A DNA stretch of 64,000 nucleotides from assembly GCF_000284095.1 (NCBI RefSeq), contig NC_017068.1, forward strand, positions 1,426,001 to 1,490,000, written 5' to 3'. Below, piece by piece: positions 52,284 through 61,342 of this stretch. The notes beneath the pieces were generated by a model. The model was given only the letters and a program-made list of their open reading frames with translations, had not been told where the DNA came from and did not search any database. The number at the start of each line of letters is the position of its first letter. The first letter of the stretch is position 1. A program made the position numbers and the translations under genes. The DNA comes from Selenomonas ruminantium subsp. lactilytica TAM6421. Its GTDB lineage: Bacteria > Bacillota > Negativicutes > Selenomonadales > Selenomonadaceae.

Positions 52284-54143
52284 ATGGAAGTGGATGTTCA
52301 AGTCATAGAATCATCGAAGAAGACCAGCGACGGTAGGGCCACAGAATATACGAAAATATATCATGTTGCAGCCTATTGCCGTGTCAGTACTGATGAGCTG
52401 GAGCAAAAAAACAGTTATGAATCGCAAATAAACTACTATAGGCAGAAAATAGCTGAGCACAAAGACTGGAAATTAGTAGATATTTACGCAGATGAGGCCA
52501 TATCTGGAACCCAGACTGAAAAACGGACAGGATTTCAAAAAATGATTGATGCCTGCCGTGCTGGGCTGGTAGATCTCATCATTACCAAATCGATTTCCAG
52601 ATTTGCCAGAAATACACAGGATGTGCTGAAATATGTGCGGGAATTGCAGGACAGGCATATTGCAGTCATATTTGAAGAGGAAAATATAAATACTCTTCGC
52701 ATGGATGGGGAGCTCCTGCTTTCCATCCTCAGTGCAGTGTACCAGCAGGAAGTAGAAAATATATCAGCACATGTCAAGAAAGGACTTAGAATGAAGATGC
52801 TACGTGGTGAGTTGGTTGGCTACGCAGCTTGTTTGGGTTTTGATTATGATATTAAGACCAAGCAGCTTAGCATAAATGAAAAGGAGGCCGATATTGTCCG
52901 TTTCATATTCAAACGATATCTTGAAGGTGTCGGCGGGAGCAGAATAGCCAAAGAATTGGAAGCCATGGGTGTAAAAACTAAGCGTGGCAGCAGCAACTGG
53001 GCTGTATCTACAGTGAACAACATCATAAAGAATGAAAAATATATTGGTGAAATAGTTCAGGGTAAGACCTATACGGCTAATCCCATAACCAAGAAGCGTC
53101 GCAAAAATAATGGTGAGCTGGATTCATACCGGACAAGAGAACATCATCCGGCGATCATTAGTAAGGAAGATTTTAATTTGGCTCAGGAAATCCGTACTGG
53201 ACGCGGGGCTGCTCAGAACTCTAGTGAAGTAGGGGCTATTCCCCGGTTTGGCAGAAGATATGCCTTCAGTCACATGGTTGAATGTGGTTTCTGCGGGGAA
53301 AAATACGTCCGGCGTAATTGGCATAGCAGAACTACATATGCAAAGTTTGTGTGGCAATGTGGTGGAACCACAAGAGAGGGGCGAAAAAAATGTCCTTGTA
53401 GCCGGGCAGTATCAGAGACAGAGTTGGAGCAGGCATTTGTAACCAGTTACAACTCTGTAAATACAGCTGATAATAATGAAACAATGGTTATCTTTGAGGA
53501 TCTGATGAGGGAAGTCATTACCAGAAAGGAAAAAGGGCAGACCAAGAGCCAGATCGAAAATAGTATTGCGGCGGTACAGAAGAAGATTGATATGCTTCTG
53601 GATATGCATCTGAATAAAATGATTGCAGAAGATGATTATGGCAAGAAGTATAAGATGCTCAGAGAAGAGCTGGATAAGCTGGTCAATAAGAAGAAAGACG
53701 TGGATACGTTGAAAATGGCCACTATGACACCGCAACAACGTTTAAAGAAGTTTCGGGAGGTATTGACTTCCAATCCGAATCTGATGGAATTTAACAGGGA
53801 GCTATTCGAGGCTGTAATCAAAAAGGTCACGATCGGCAAAATCAATGAAAATGGCGATCCGGAACCGCACGTTGTAAGATTTGAGTATGTTCATGGTGTT
53901 GTGGATGAAGTGATGGTTCAGGGGACTGGCAGGAACGCCAAGACAACAGCAGACGAAGATGTTGTCAGAATGGTTCATGAAGAAAGAGCCGGTTATGGAA
54001 TGGCGGAGCAGCTTACAGGCATGCAAAGACAGTCGCTGGATTCTATGCTGAGCAATGGAGTGATCGATAAAAGATTGTACAATAAAACAGCAAAAAGGCT
54101 TATCGGGGTGAATAAGGTGACAGCCAGCTTGTCCGGGGGGTGA
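52284..54143 (+). CDS. Large serine recombinase 1
   Basis: A 619-aa serine site-specific recombinase. The N-terminal resolvase domain has AAYCRVSTD (catalytic Ser), YADEAISGTQTEKRTGFQKM and SISRFARNTQD. A recombinase domain follows, then a zinc ribbon (CGFCGEKYVRR with a distal Cys pair) and a coiled coil (about 430-480). It should integrate or excise the element. GGGGGG precedes the ATG. It is the first of two tandem recombinases with the same domain order, a layout like ccrAB-type pairs, and sits at the right end of the element. Confidence 0.92.
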   Translation: MEVDVQVIESSKKTSDGRATEYTKIYHVAAYCRVSTDELEQKNSYESQINYYRQKIAEHKDWKLVDIYADEAISGTQTEKRTGFQKMIDACRAGLVDLIITKSISRFARNTQDVLKYVRELQDRHIAVIFEEENINTLRMDGELLLSILSAVYQQEVENISAHVKKGLRMKMLRGELVGYAACLGFDYDIKTKQLSINEKEADIVRFIFKRYLEGVGGSRIAKELEAMGVKTKRGSSNWAVSTVNNIIKNEKYIGEIVQGKTYTANPITKKRRKNNGELDSYRTREHHPAIISKEDFNLAQEIRTGRGAAQNSSEVGAIPRFGRRYAFSHMVECGFCGEKYVRRNWHSRTTYAKFVWQCGGTTREGRKKCPCSRAVSETELEQAFVTSYNSVNTADNNETMVIFEDLMREVITRKEKGQTKSQIENSIAAVQKKIDMLLDMHLNKMIAEDDYGKKYKMLREELDKLVNKKKDVDTLKMATMTPQQRLKKFREVLTSNPNLMEFNRELFEAVIKKVTIGKINENGDPEPHVVRFEYVHGVVDEVMVQGTGRNAKTTADEDVVRMVHEERAGYGMAEQLTGMQRQSLDSMLSNGVIDKRLYNKTAKRLIGVNKVTASLSGG

Positions 54144-54147
54144 GTGC

Positions 54148-56313
54148 ATGGCTGAGACGGAAGTCATTAAGGCGCATAATTTTCATGATAAGCATCCAAA
54201 AGCGCTGCGGAGAGTGGCGGCATATTGCAGAGTCAGTACAGACTCTGAGGAGCAGGCTACCAGCTATAAATCTCAGATTGTCTATTATAGTGAGAAAATC
54301 AGGAACACACCAGGGTGGCTGTTAGCGGGGGTTTATGCAGATGAAGGGATAAGCGGAACTTCATTTGATAAGCGTAAAGAGTTCAAAAGGATGATTGAGG
54401 ACTGTCTGGCAGGCAAGATTGATATGGTGCTTACCAAATCCTTATCAAGGTTTTCTAGAAATACAGAAGATATCATAAAGTATGTCAGGATGCTCAGAGA
54501 AAAGGCCATTCCTATAATCTTTGAAGAAGAGCATATAAATACTTGCTCGATGGATGGAGAACTAATGTTGACCATTCTGGGTGCAATTTATCAGCAGGAA
54601 ATACATAATACGTCTAGTCATGTTAGGTTAGGCTTGAAAATGAAGATGAGACGTGGGGAGCCGATTGGTAGCATTAAGGTTTACGGTTATAATTATGACA
54701 AAGTTACTAAGAAACTGACCATAAATAATCAAGAGGCGAAAGTGGTAAGATTTATCTTTCAAAAGTATGCAGAAGGTCTAGGCGCTTTAAGAATATGCAG
54801 AGAATTGGAAAGATGTGGGATAAAGGCTCCAAAAGCTGAGTTTTGGTCACCACCGGTGATAATGAGTACTATAAAAAATGTGAAATATCGCGGAGACTTA
54901 CTTTTAGGAAAGATGTATACACGGGATCCCATCAGTCAAAAGCAGATTTCTAATTTTGGTGAAAGAGAAAAGTACTATGTGAGGAACCATCATGAGGCTA
55001 TTGTAGAGCCGGAACTATTTGATAAAGTGCAGGAAATTTTGCGAAAAAGAAGAAAACAGAACAAAATAGATAGAGTAACGGGGAAACACATAGAGAGAAA
55101 ACCAAGAGAGAGTAAACAAGGGGAAGTATTCGTAAAAAAAATTTATTGTGCTGAATGCGGTAAGACATTCATCAAGAAACGCCGTATGAGGCGGTCTAGA
55201 AAAAATGTATTGATAAAATGGCAATGCTATGGTTTTGCATATCATGGAAATAACTGTCGGAATACTAGAGCATGGGACAATTCATGGATAGAAAAAGCTT
55301 TCGTTGAGAGCTTTAATCTGCTTTGTCGTACGGGAGAGGTATCCATTGGTAGCTTCCTCGATATGATGAAAACAGTACTCTGTAAAAAGGAGCAGGAACG
55401 TAAATCACTCGGAAAAAATATAAAATCTCAAATAAGTGTAATGCAAAAGCAGATGGATGATTTGCTTAGTTGTAGGTTAGACGGCAGTATAAATGAACAG
55501 GTATTTAGCGTAAAATATGAGTCCTTAAGAAAAAAATTGGATAAAGCAAATGTCGAAGCAAAAATGATTGCATCGCAGGTTGCCAGAGAAAACGGTTTGA
55601 CAGCAAGGATAAAAGATCTTCAGACAAAACTGAGGCAATCAGGTCCGTTGGATAAATTTGATGCAAAAATATTTGATTCTGTAGTTGAAAGAGCTCTAAT
55701 TGGCAGGGATGGTGATACAGAATATATTACGTTTATATATCGTAATGGTGAGGAAAACAGCTTCAATCTCGAAAAGTTTCAGAAAGCTGTCGAACTCAAA
55801 AGACAATTGAATATGGTATCTGCTCATTACAAGAAGGAAAAGTCAGTGTCTTGTGCATCAATGTACTCAGCAGTGTCAAAACAAGGTATGGATTTGTTAC
55901 CACTGGATGACAAACAAGGCAATGGTCAATGTGCTCATGAGAAAAACAGAACTGATATGACGGATAGTGTGACTACGGAGGACGGAGTGGAATATTCTTC
56001 CAAACCCATAAATAAAGGGAATACACATTCAGAAGCGTATGAAAAATGCTCCATGCGTAGTGTAAATTCTTTATTACACTATGATATGAGTACCAAGGAT
56101 GATATGTCATCCCCCCTTGACATGGAAGGGATGATGATGACTCCTAAAATGGCTGAAAAAAAATGCTCCATGCGTAGTGTAAACACCGGACAAGGTGCTT
56201 GGCACTTCCGGAGCACTGAAGATGGCCATGTCCGGTTTTTCCAGTCCTGCCCTGGCCCTGGTAGGGGCAGCCCTCTTTATCTCAGCGGCTATGATGAAGA
56301 CGGGGCTGGATAA
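54148..56313 (+). CDS. Large serine recombinase 2, reading across the right junction
   Basis: A 721-aa relative of the preceding gene, 4 bases downstream: AAYCRVSTDSEEQ (catalytic Ser), DEGISGTSFDKRKEF, SLSRFSRNTED and a zinc ribbon (CAECGKTFIKKRRM). The C-terminal 150 residues are an unusual low-complexity tail. Within it a 25-bp direct repeat (56042-56066, 56159-56183) encodes KCSMRSVN twice. The last 43 codons, after about 56183, lie in what is host DASS-gene DNA in another frame, so the end of this protein is created by integration. Confidence 0.88.
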   Translation: MAETEVIKAHNFHDKHPKALRRVAAYCRVSTDSEEQATSYKSQIVYYSEKIRNTPGWLLAGVYADEGISGTSFDKRKEFKRMIEDCLAGKIDMVLTKSLSRFSRNTEDIIKYVRMLREKAIPIIFEEEHINTCSMDGELMLTILGAIYQQEIHNTSSHVRLGLKMKMRRGEPIGSIKVYGYNYDKVTKKLTINNQEAKVVRFIFQKYAEGLGALRICRELERCGIKAPKAEFWSPPVIMSTIKNVKYRGDLLLGKMYTRDPISQKQISNFGEREKYYVRNHHEAIVEPELFDKVQEILRKRRKQNKIDRVTGKHIERKPRESKQGEVFVKKIYCAECGKTFIKKRRMRRSRKNVLIKWQCYGFAYHGNNCRNTRAWDNSWIEKAFVESFNLLCRTGEVSIGSFLDMMKTVLCKKEQERKSLGKNIKSQISVMQKQMDDLLSCRLDGSINEQVFSVKYESLRKKLDKANVEAKMIASQVARENGLTARIKDLQTKLRQSGPLDKFDAKIFDSVVERALIGRDGDTEYITFIYRNGEENSFNLEKFQKAVELKRQLNMVSAHYKKEKSVSCASMYSAVSKQGMDLLPLDDKQGNGQCAHEKNRTDMTDSVTTEDGVEYSSKPINKGNTHSEAYEKCSMRSVNSLLHYDMSTKDDMSSPLDMEGMMMTPKMAEKKCSMRSVNTGQGAWHFRSTEDGHVRFFQSCPGPGRGSPLYLSGYDEDGAG
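56042..56183 (+). repeat. 25-bp direct repeat pair at the right element end
   Basis: Identical 25-bp copies at 56042-56066 and 56159-56183 (core ATGCTCCATGCGTAGTG), 117 bases apart. The first is followed by a TAGTGTAA...TTACACTA inverted repeat (56058-56081). The second abuts the host gene and is the likely att junction. Confidence 0.75.
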
Positions 56314-57421
56314 GCGGCTGGCTCTCTTTATCCTATCGAAGATTGGTGCCAAGACAAAAAATGTTTTGGCTGGAGTTATTCTCGTGGGCTTTATTCTGAG
56401 CTTCTTTGTGCCCAGCACTACAGCCCGTGTATCCTGCATGGTGCCTATTGTCATGGGCATTATTGCGGCCTTTGGCGTACCTTTGAAGAGCCGTTTCTCA
56501 GCGGTGATGATGATTGCTATCGCCCAGGCTGACAGCATCTGGAATGTGGGCATCAAGACGGCGGCGGCGCAGAATATGATTGCGCTGGAATTTATCGAAA
56601 AGCAGCTGGGGACGACAATCAGCTGGTTGGACTGGTTTATTACGGCAGCTCCCTTTGCAGCCATTATGAGCGTGGTGCTCTATTTCCTGCTCTTGAAGCT
56701 GGTGCCGCCGGAAATGGATGAGATTGAGGGCGGTCAGGAGACTGTTGCCCGGGAATTGAAGGAACTGGGCCCTATGACCTGGAGCGAAAAAAAGCTTATG
56801 ATTATTTCCATGTTGCTGCTGTTCCTGTGGTCCACGGAAAAGATCCTGCATAACTTTGACACTTCATCCACCACCATGGCTGCCATTACTTTGATGATGC
56901 TGCCAGGTATTGGCATCATGAACTGGAAGGAAGCCCAGGCCAAGATTGGCTGGGGCACCTTGGTGCTCTTTGGCGTGGGTATTAGCCTGGGGTCGGCTGT
57001 GCTTTCCACCAAGGCGGCCACCTGGATCGCCCATGTGATTGTCAATGTCTTTGGCCTCTATTACACCTCGTCGTTTATGATCATCGCCATCCTGGCGCTT
57101 TTCCTCATTGTGATCCATCTGGGCTTTGCCAGCGCCACAGCTTTGGCAGCGGCCATGATTCCCATTGTGATCTCGGTGCTGCAGGGAGCGGCGGAGTATT
57201 CCCATCTAAATGTGGTGGGGATGACGCTTATTCTGCAATATGTAATCTGTTTTGGCTTTATCCTGCCGGTGAATGCCCCACAGAATATGGTGGCCTTCGG
57301 TACGGAAACCTTTGAAGCCAGAACCTTCATCAAGACCGGTATTCCCTTGACCATCATCGCTTACAGCCTGATCATGCTGATGGCTGCAACCTATTGGAAA
57401 TGGTTAGGTATAATCATCTGA
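56195..57421 (+). CDS. DASS-family anion transporter, N-terminally truncated by the element
   Basis: A 408-residue remainder of a divalent anion:sodium symporter (DASS/CitT-SdcS family). About 10 transmembrane segments remain, with the family motif FVPSTTARVSCMVPI and a second SATALAAAMIPI helix pair. Full proteins have about 470 residues, so about 60 N-terminal residues are missing. In this frame a TAA lies at 56180-56182, immediately before the host sequence begins, and no ribosome binding site precedes the GTG at 56195. Its left part should lie at the other end of the element. It is probably non-functional. Confidence 0.85.
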   Translation: MLGTSGALKMAMSGFSSPALALVGAALFISAAMMKTGLDKRLALFILSKIGAKTKNVLAGVILVGFILSFFVPSTTARVSCMVPIVMGIIAAFGVPLKSRFSAVMMIAIAQADSIWNVGIKTAAAQNMIALEFIEKQLGTTISWLDWFITAAPFAAIMSVVLYFLLLKLVPPEMDEIEGGQETVARELKELGPMTWSEKKLMIISMLLLFLWSTEKILHNFDTSSTTMAAITLMMLPGIGIMNWKEAQAKIGWGTLVLFGVGISLGSAVLSTKAATWIAHVIVNVFGLYYTSSFMIIAILALFLIVIHLGFASATALAAAMIPIVISVLQGAAEYSHLNVVGMTLILQYVICFGFILPVNAPQNMVAFGTETFEARTFIKTGIPLTIIAYSLIMLMAATYWKWLGIII

Positions 57422-57461
57422 CAGGCATGCGGAGGCATATATTCATGAAAATGGCGGTGGT

Positions 57462-57490
57462 TTGACTTTCCTTTGTGTCAGCTCTATACT
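57462..57490 (+). promoter_or_regulatory. Sigma-A promoter of the YczE-type gene
   Basis: TTGACT (57462-57467), 17-base spacer, TATACT (57485-57490), 26 bases before the ATG at 57517. Confidence 0.8.
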
Positions 57491-57516
57491 ATCTAACGTA
57501 GGAGGAGATGGTGTAG

Positions 57517-58230
57517 ATGTCTATGGTGTTACGTTATTTTTTGTTCGTTGTTGCAGTTATCGTACAGGCGTCTGGGATAGCACTGGTGGTTAAGAGTATG
57601 CTGGGAACTTCACCTATTTCCAGCCTGCCATATGTCATTAGTCTGGCATCGCCATTTACATTGGGGCAGATGACCTTTTCGATTAACATGCTGCTGGTAC
57701 TGGGGCAGTACTTGTTGCTCCGCAGAGCTTTTGATAATATCCAGTTTCTGCAAATTCCGGTGACGTTGATATTCTCCTGGTTTATTGATTTTTTCATGGA
57801 TGCATGGGCGTGGATCGTTCCTACAAATTACGTATTCCAGCTATTGCCTTTGCTTATTGGCACCACTTTGATAGCCTTTGGCGTAGCTGTCCAGGGAATT
57901 GCCAATGTACTGATGCTTCCCGGCGAAGGAATAGTATATGCTGTATCCCGGCATTTCCGCATTGAATTCGGCAAGGTGAAAACAGCCAATGATGTCAGCC
58001 TTGTGTCACTAGCCGCTGTGATTTCGTTGATATATCTTGATGGAATTGAAGGCATACGGGAAGGCACACTGATATCGGCCTTGATTACGGGAACTATAGC
58101 GAGACATTTCCTTAAACATCTGAGCAAGGTGGATGGAAGTGGTAATTTGGTATTCCATCCGCATTGGCGGGAGAAAAATAAGGATATGCAGGATGGTCCA
58201 GAGCAGAAGATAAGCCTGGAAAATGGATGA
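57517..58230 (+). CDS. YczE/YyaS-type membrane protein
   Basis: A 237-aa integral membrane protein of about five helices. The opening RYFLFVVAVIVQASGIALVV, the motif MLGTSPISSLPYVISL and the later ALITGTIARHFL match the YczE/YyaS (DUF6198) family, whose function is not established. The C-terminal 30 residues are cytoplasmic and charged. GGAGGAG and a good promoter precede it and a terminator follows, so it is a single-gene unit of the host chromosome. Confidence 0.85.
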   Translation: MSMVLRYFLFVVAVIVQASGIALVVKSMLGTSPISSLPYVISLASPFTLGQMTFSINMLLVLGQYLLLRRAFDNIQFLQIPVTLIFSWFIDFFMDAWAWIVPTNYVFQLLPLLIGTTLIAFGVAVQGIANVLMLPGEGIVYAVSRHFRIEFGKVKTANDVSLVSLAAVISLIYLDGIEGIREGTLISALITGTIARHFLKHLSKVDGSGNLVFHPHWREKNKDMQDGPEQKISLENG

Positions 58231-58250
58231 AGTCCTGAATCTTGGCATCA

Positions 58251-58297
58251 AAAAAGCCCATTCTGAGGGTGATTGAATCACTCCGGGATGGGCTTTG
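58251..58297 (+). terminator. Intrinsic terminator after the YczE-type gene
   Basis: A long imperfect stem starts AAAGCCCAT and ends ATGGGCTTT, with an A-rich outer left arm, so it can act in both directions. Confidence 0.75.
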
Positions 58298-58421
58298 CTA
58301 TTGTATATCAGGCCTTGATGAACTCCAAAACATCCTAAAAATAATACTCAACTATTTTACATAAAATCAGTTGCTTTCGCAAGTTTTACGATATCGCTGC
58401 ATTACTACAGCAGCATCATTT

Positions 58422-58450
58422 TTGACATCTGTTGTCTGTTTATCTATACT
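58422..58450 (+). promoter_or_regulatory. Consensus promoter of the HD hydrolase gene
   Basis: TTGACA (58422-58427), 17-base spacer, TATACT (58445-58450), 22 bases before the ATG at 58472. Confidence 0.85.
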
Positions 58451-58471
58451 GAAGGAAAAGGGGGAATTTTG

Positions 58472-59032
58472 ATGAGCAAACTTACATTGGATAGAGCCAA
58501 GGAGATCCTGGCAAAACATACTACGGAGGAACATCTGTTCCATCATGCTGCTGCTGTCAGTGCGGCCATGGGAGCCATGGCAGAAGCCTATGGGGAAGAT
58601 AAAGATTATTGGGCTGCTATTGGCTGGCTTCATGATGTGGATTATGAAAAGTTCCCGGATGAGCATTGCCATCATGTGCGGGAATTGTTAGCGCCAGAAG
58701 GTGTGGATGAGGAAGACATTAAAGCCATTATCACTCATGGATATGAAATCACGACAGATGAGGCAGAGCCGGTAAACAATCTGGAAAAAAGTCTCTTTGC
58801 AGTGGATGAACTTACGGGTATCATACAGGCATATGCACTCATGCGCCCAGAAAAGATGGAAGGCATGGCTGTTAAATCTCTGAAAAAGAAATATAAAGAC
58901 AAGCGGTTCGCTGCCAAGTGTAACCGGGAAATCATTGATAAGGGCGTCGAAAAACTGGGGATGGAGCTCAGTGAGGTTATGAGCCACTGCATTAAGGGCA
59001 TGACTGAACATAGCGATGAGATAGGTCTGTAA
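58472..59032 (+). CDS. HD-domain hydrolase
   Basis: A 186-aa metal-dependent phosphohydrolase of the HD superfamily: FHHAAAVS, GWLHDVDYE (the His-Asp pair), a later HG in ITHGYEI, and a third metal site likely in FAVDELTG. Substrate unknown; small single-domain HD proteins often hydrolyse nucleotides. GGAAAAGGGGG lies before the ATG (an upstream in-frame TTG is less likely). Confidence 0.85.
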   Translation: MSKLTLDRAKEILAKHTTEEHLFHHAAAVSAAMGAMAEAYGEDKDYWAAIGWLHDVDYEKFPDEHCHHVRELLAPEGVDEEDIKAIITHGYEITTDEAEPVNNLEKSLFAVDELTGIIQAYALMRPEKMEGMAVKSLKKKYKDKRFAAKCNREIIDKGVEKLGMELSEVMSHCIKGMTEHSDEIGL

Positions 59033-59137
59033 TAGCGGGGGGAAGCTCTGACTTTAGCTGTTTTATTCGGATAATCGAAAACGGGGAATATCGTGATCTG
59101 CCGATCATTGCTGAAAACTTAGGCCCTGATAATTATA

Positions 59138-59281
59138 ATGCAAGCATCGTCTGAACAGATAGAGATAATAAAAGCATCACAGGAACTACAGCCGGGACAG
59201 GTTATGAAGATTGATGCCTGTGCCGGTTCCGGCAAGACCACCACACTGGTGGCAGTGGCCAATGCGCATGACTACCAGTGA
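59138..59281 (+). pseudogene. UvrD-type helicase N-terminal fragment
   Basis: Forty-seven codons from ATG 59138 read like the start of a UvrD-family helicase: EQIEIIKASQELQPGQVMKI and then DACAGSGKTTTLVAVANA (Walker A). The frame ends at once in the truncated IS256 copy, so the helicase gene was cut off by that element or by a deletion starting from it. No downstream part is visible. Confidence 0.75.
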
Positions 59282-60261
59282 CATTGAATCACATGTCCGT
59301 GACATATATGGCATCGATGTGTCGGATACCACCATCAGCCGCATCACAGACAAAATACTGCCCATTGCCAGAGAGTGGCAGCAGCGTCCACTGGAAAGCC
59401 TTTATGCTGTAGTATTTATGGATGCCATCCATTACCATGTCCGCAGTGAGGGTCAGATCGTCAAGAAAGCCGTATATATCGCCATTGGCATTGACATGGA
59501 CGGACATAAGGATGTACTGGGGATGTGGGTAGGCGAGAACGAAAGTGCCAAATTCTGGGCCAATATCCTGAACAGTCTTAGAAACCGCGGCGTAGAAGAC
59601 ATCCTCATTGCCTGCACGGACAACCTGACAGGCTTCGCAGCAGCCATTGAGGCGGTTTTCCCTCAGACAGATATACAGAACTGCATTATCCACCAATTGC
59701 GTAATTCCAGCAAATATGTCAGCTACAAAGACCTCAAGGCTCTTATGGCTGATTTGAAGGCGGTTTACGCTGCGGTAGACGAGCCCTCTGCCCTGGCTGC
59801 ATTGGAGCGATTTTCAGAGCGTTGGGATAAGAAATATCCCAAGATTTCCCAATCCTGGCAGGATAACTGGGCCAATTTGAGCACCTACTTCAAATTCCCC
59901 ACGGAGCTGAGAAAGTTGATTTACACCACCAATACCATTGAAGGCTTTAACCGCCAATTACGGAAAGTGACAAAAGCCAAGTCCGTATTCCCCACGGATG
60001 ACAGCCTGCTGAAGATGCTCTATTTGGCCATGATGGATATTACCAGAAAATGGACAGGACGCCGCCAGGACTGGAGCCTTATTCATGCCCAGCTTGCCAT
60101 TTATTTTGATGGGAGGATTCCGGAATAAAAAATGTCTGCACTGCCAAGAATTTCTTGACGTGCAGACAAAAGGGTTTCTATACTTCGATATAGAAAGAGA
60201 AAATATACTATCCCTGTTTTACATTACTACAGGGAGTTTACACAGAATTTGGGACAGCCTC
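59266..60261 (+). mobile_element. 5'-truncated IS256-family copy
   Basis: Nearly identical to the complete element at 43467 from about its base 449 to its right end, with the same right terminal repeat (GTTTACACAGAATTTGGGAC). The left 448 bases and left repeat are missing; the junction is in the helicase fragment at about 59266. Confidence 0.9.
59268..60128 (+). pseudogene. IS256-family transposase fragment
   Basis: Codes for the C-terminal 286 residues of the transposase and includes all three catalytic motifs (MDAIHYHV, CTDNLTGF, NTIEGFNRQLRK). It lacks the N-terminal 126 residues that bind the element ends. It cannot move by itself, but could be mobilised or recombine with the complete copy. 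Confidence 0.85.
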
Positions 60262-60351
60262 GACGCTAACTTGCTAGCTAAGTATGGTGTTCCTACGGCT
60301 CGGTTCATTGAATTTGGCCTCGTAGCTGCAAAGATATATCTGTTGGGCTAA
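60262..60351 (+). pseudogene. Possible ATP-grasp (PurD-like) remnant
   Basis: Immediately after the IS right end a frame reads LLAKYGVPTARFIEF and then AAKIYLLG before a stop. This recalls the KxxMxxxGIPTAxY segment of PurD and other ATP-grasp ligases. Only 29 codons remain. Confidence 0.3.
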
Positions 60352-60363
60352 TCCCTAGCAGAT

Positions 60364-60404
60364 AAAGCTTCTATTTTGCTATTAGCAATCTAGGAGCTTT
60401 TTTC
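60364..60404. terminator. Hairpin terminator at the end of the YgbA-family gene
   Basis: AAAGCTTCTA (60364-60373) pairs with TAGGAGCTTT (60391-60400), with T-rich and A-rich outer flanks. It lies over the stop codon of the minus-strand gene at 60390 and can act in both directions. Confidence 0.6.
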
Positions 60405-60779
60405 TTTTGCCCTAGCGCTAACCATTTCTTCCTTATCACGTAATCCATGCCGGGTACGCCATTCAATAAAGATATGACGAAGAGCCATTACTGGATGATG
60501 CCATAACATCCTTGGCCCGCCATAGCGCATCATTTCCTGAATCTGCGCAGCTTCTTCTTTGCCATAGCAGTGAATCGGGCAGACGCTGCAAAAGGTCTTG
60601 ATATCCATGCGAGGGCATTTATTTAGTTTATCCAGAGCGTAGTCAGCTATCTTACGGCAATTAGGACACAAATCTTTACCGTTGGCTCGTAGGTGATTAT
60701 GGCCTCTGCAATATATTTTGATGATTTCCAGTACAGTCTGTGTTTCTTCTTGCCGTCGTTTTTCAATATCTATGGACAC
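60390..60779 (-). CDS. YgbA-family (nitrous oxide-stimulated promoter) protein
   Basis: A 129-aa protein. A first cysteine pair (CPNCRKIADYA), a second group (CPRMDIKTFCSVCPIHCY) and the tail (RMLWHHPVMALRHIF) are the pattern of the YgbA/nitrous oxide-stimulated promoter family. The conserved cysteines probably hold a metal or iron-sulfur centre. E. coli ygbA is controlled by NsrR and helps recovery from nitric oxide; the same role here is an inference. GTG start with AAGGAGAG upstream. Confidence 0.85.
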   Translation of the reverse strand: MSIDIEKRRQEETQTVLEIIKIYCRGHNHLRANGKDLCPNCRKIADYALDKLNKCPRMDIKTFCSVCPIHCYGKEEAAQIQEMMRYGGPRMLWHHPVMALRHIFIEWRTRHGLRDKEEMVSARAKEKSS

Positions 60780-61004
60780 CAGAACACTCTCCTTAATCTA
60801 TTTCATATTGCTATTTTATCAGCAACCAAAGTATAACACCACCGCAAATGTTACTTTGGTTTTTATTTTTTTACGGTAATTTTTCTACAAAATGTATAAA
60901 ACAGGTGGAGTTAGAATATAAATAGTACAAGTCAAAATGAGAAATCCTAAATGAGCCCATAACATGGTACAATGTACGTACCTAATCTTGAGGAGGATTT
61001 CAGA

Positions 61005-61265
61005 ATGGCTAAACAACATGACAAACAGTTTAAACTTGACGCAATTCAATATTATGAAGATCATAAGGAGCTTGGCTTGCGTGGCTGCGCCAATAACCTT
61101 GGCATCGGTTACAGCACTTTGACCAAGTGGCGGAAAGAACTTCGTGACTCCGGCAACTACGAATCAGATGAGCAGAAAGAAATTGCCAGATTACGCCGTG
61201 AATTGCGGGATACGAAAGACGCACTTGACGTGTTAAAAAAAGCTATCAGCATTCTGGGAAAATAA
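61005..61265 (+). CDS. IS3-family OrfA
   Basis: An 86-aa helix-turn-helix protein: FKLDAIQYYEDHKELGLRGC, an HTH (LGIGYSTLTKWRKEL) and a C-terminal leucine-zipper-like coiled coil (IARLRRELRDTKDALDVLKK). GAGGAGG precedes the ATG. The end, GGA AAA TAA, allows a -1 slip into the orfB frame. Confidence 0.92.
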   Translation: MAKQHDKQFKLDAIQYYEDHKELGLRGCANNLGIGYSTLTKWRKELRDSGNYESDEQKEIARLRRELRDTKDALDVLKKAISILGK

Positions 61266-61342
61266 CAGAGGCCATTTATCTTCAGGTCTCTGAACAGGCG
61301 GAAATTGCAAAAGAAGAAGGACGCCCTATTTCCGTCTCCGGA

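Noticed and set aside
60840-60922. AT-rich tract as a replication origin
   Set aside because: No repeated DnaA boxes or iterons are visible; it is more simply an intergenic region next to an IS end.
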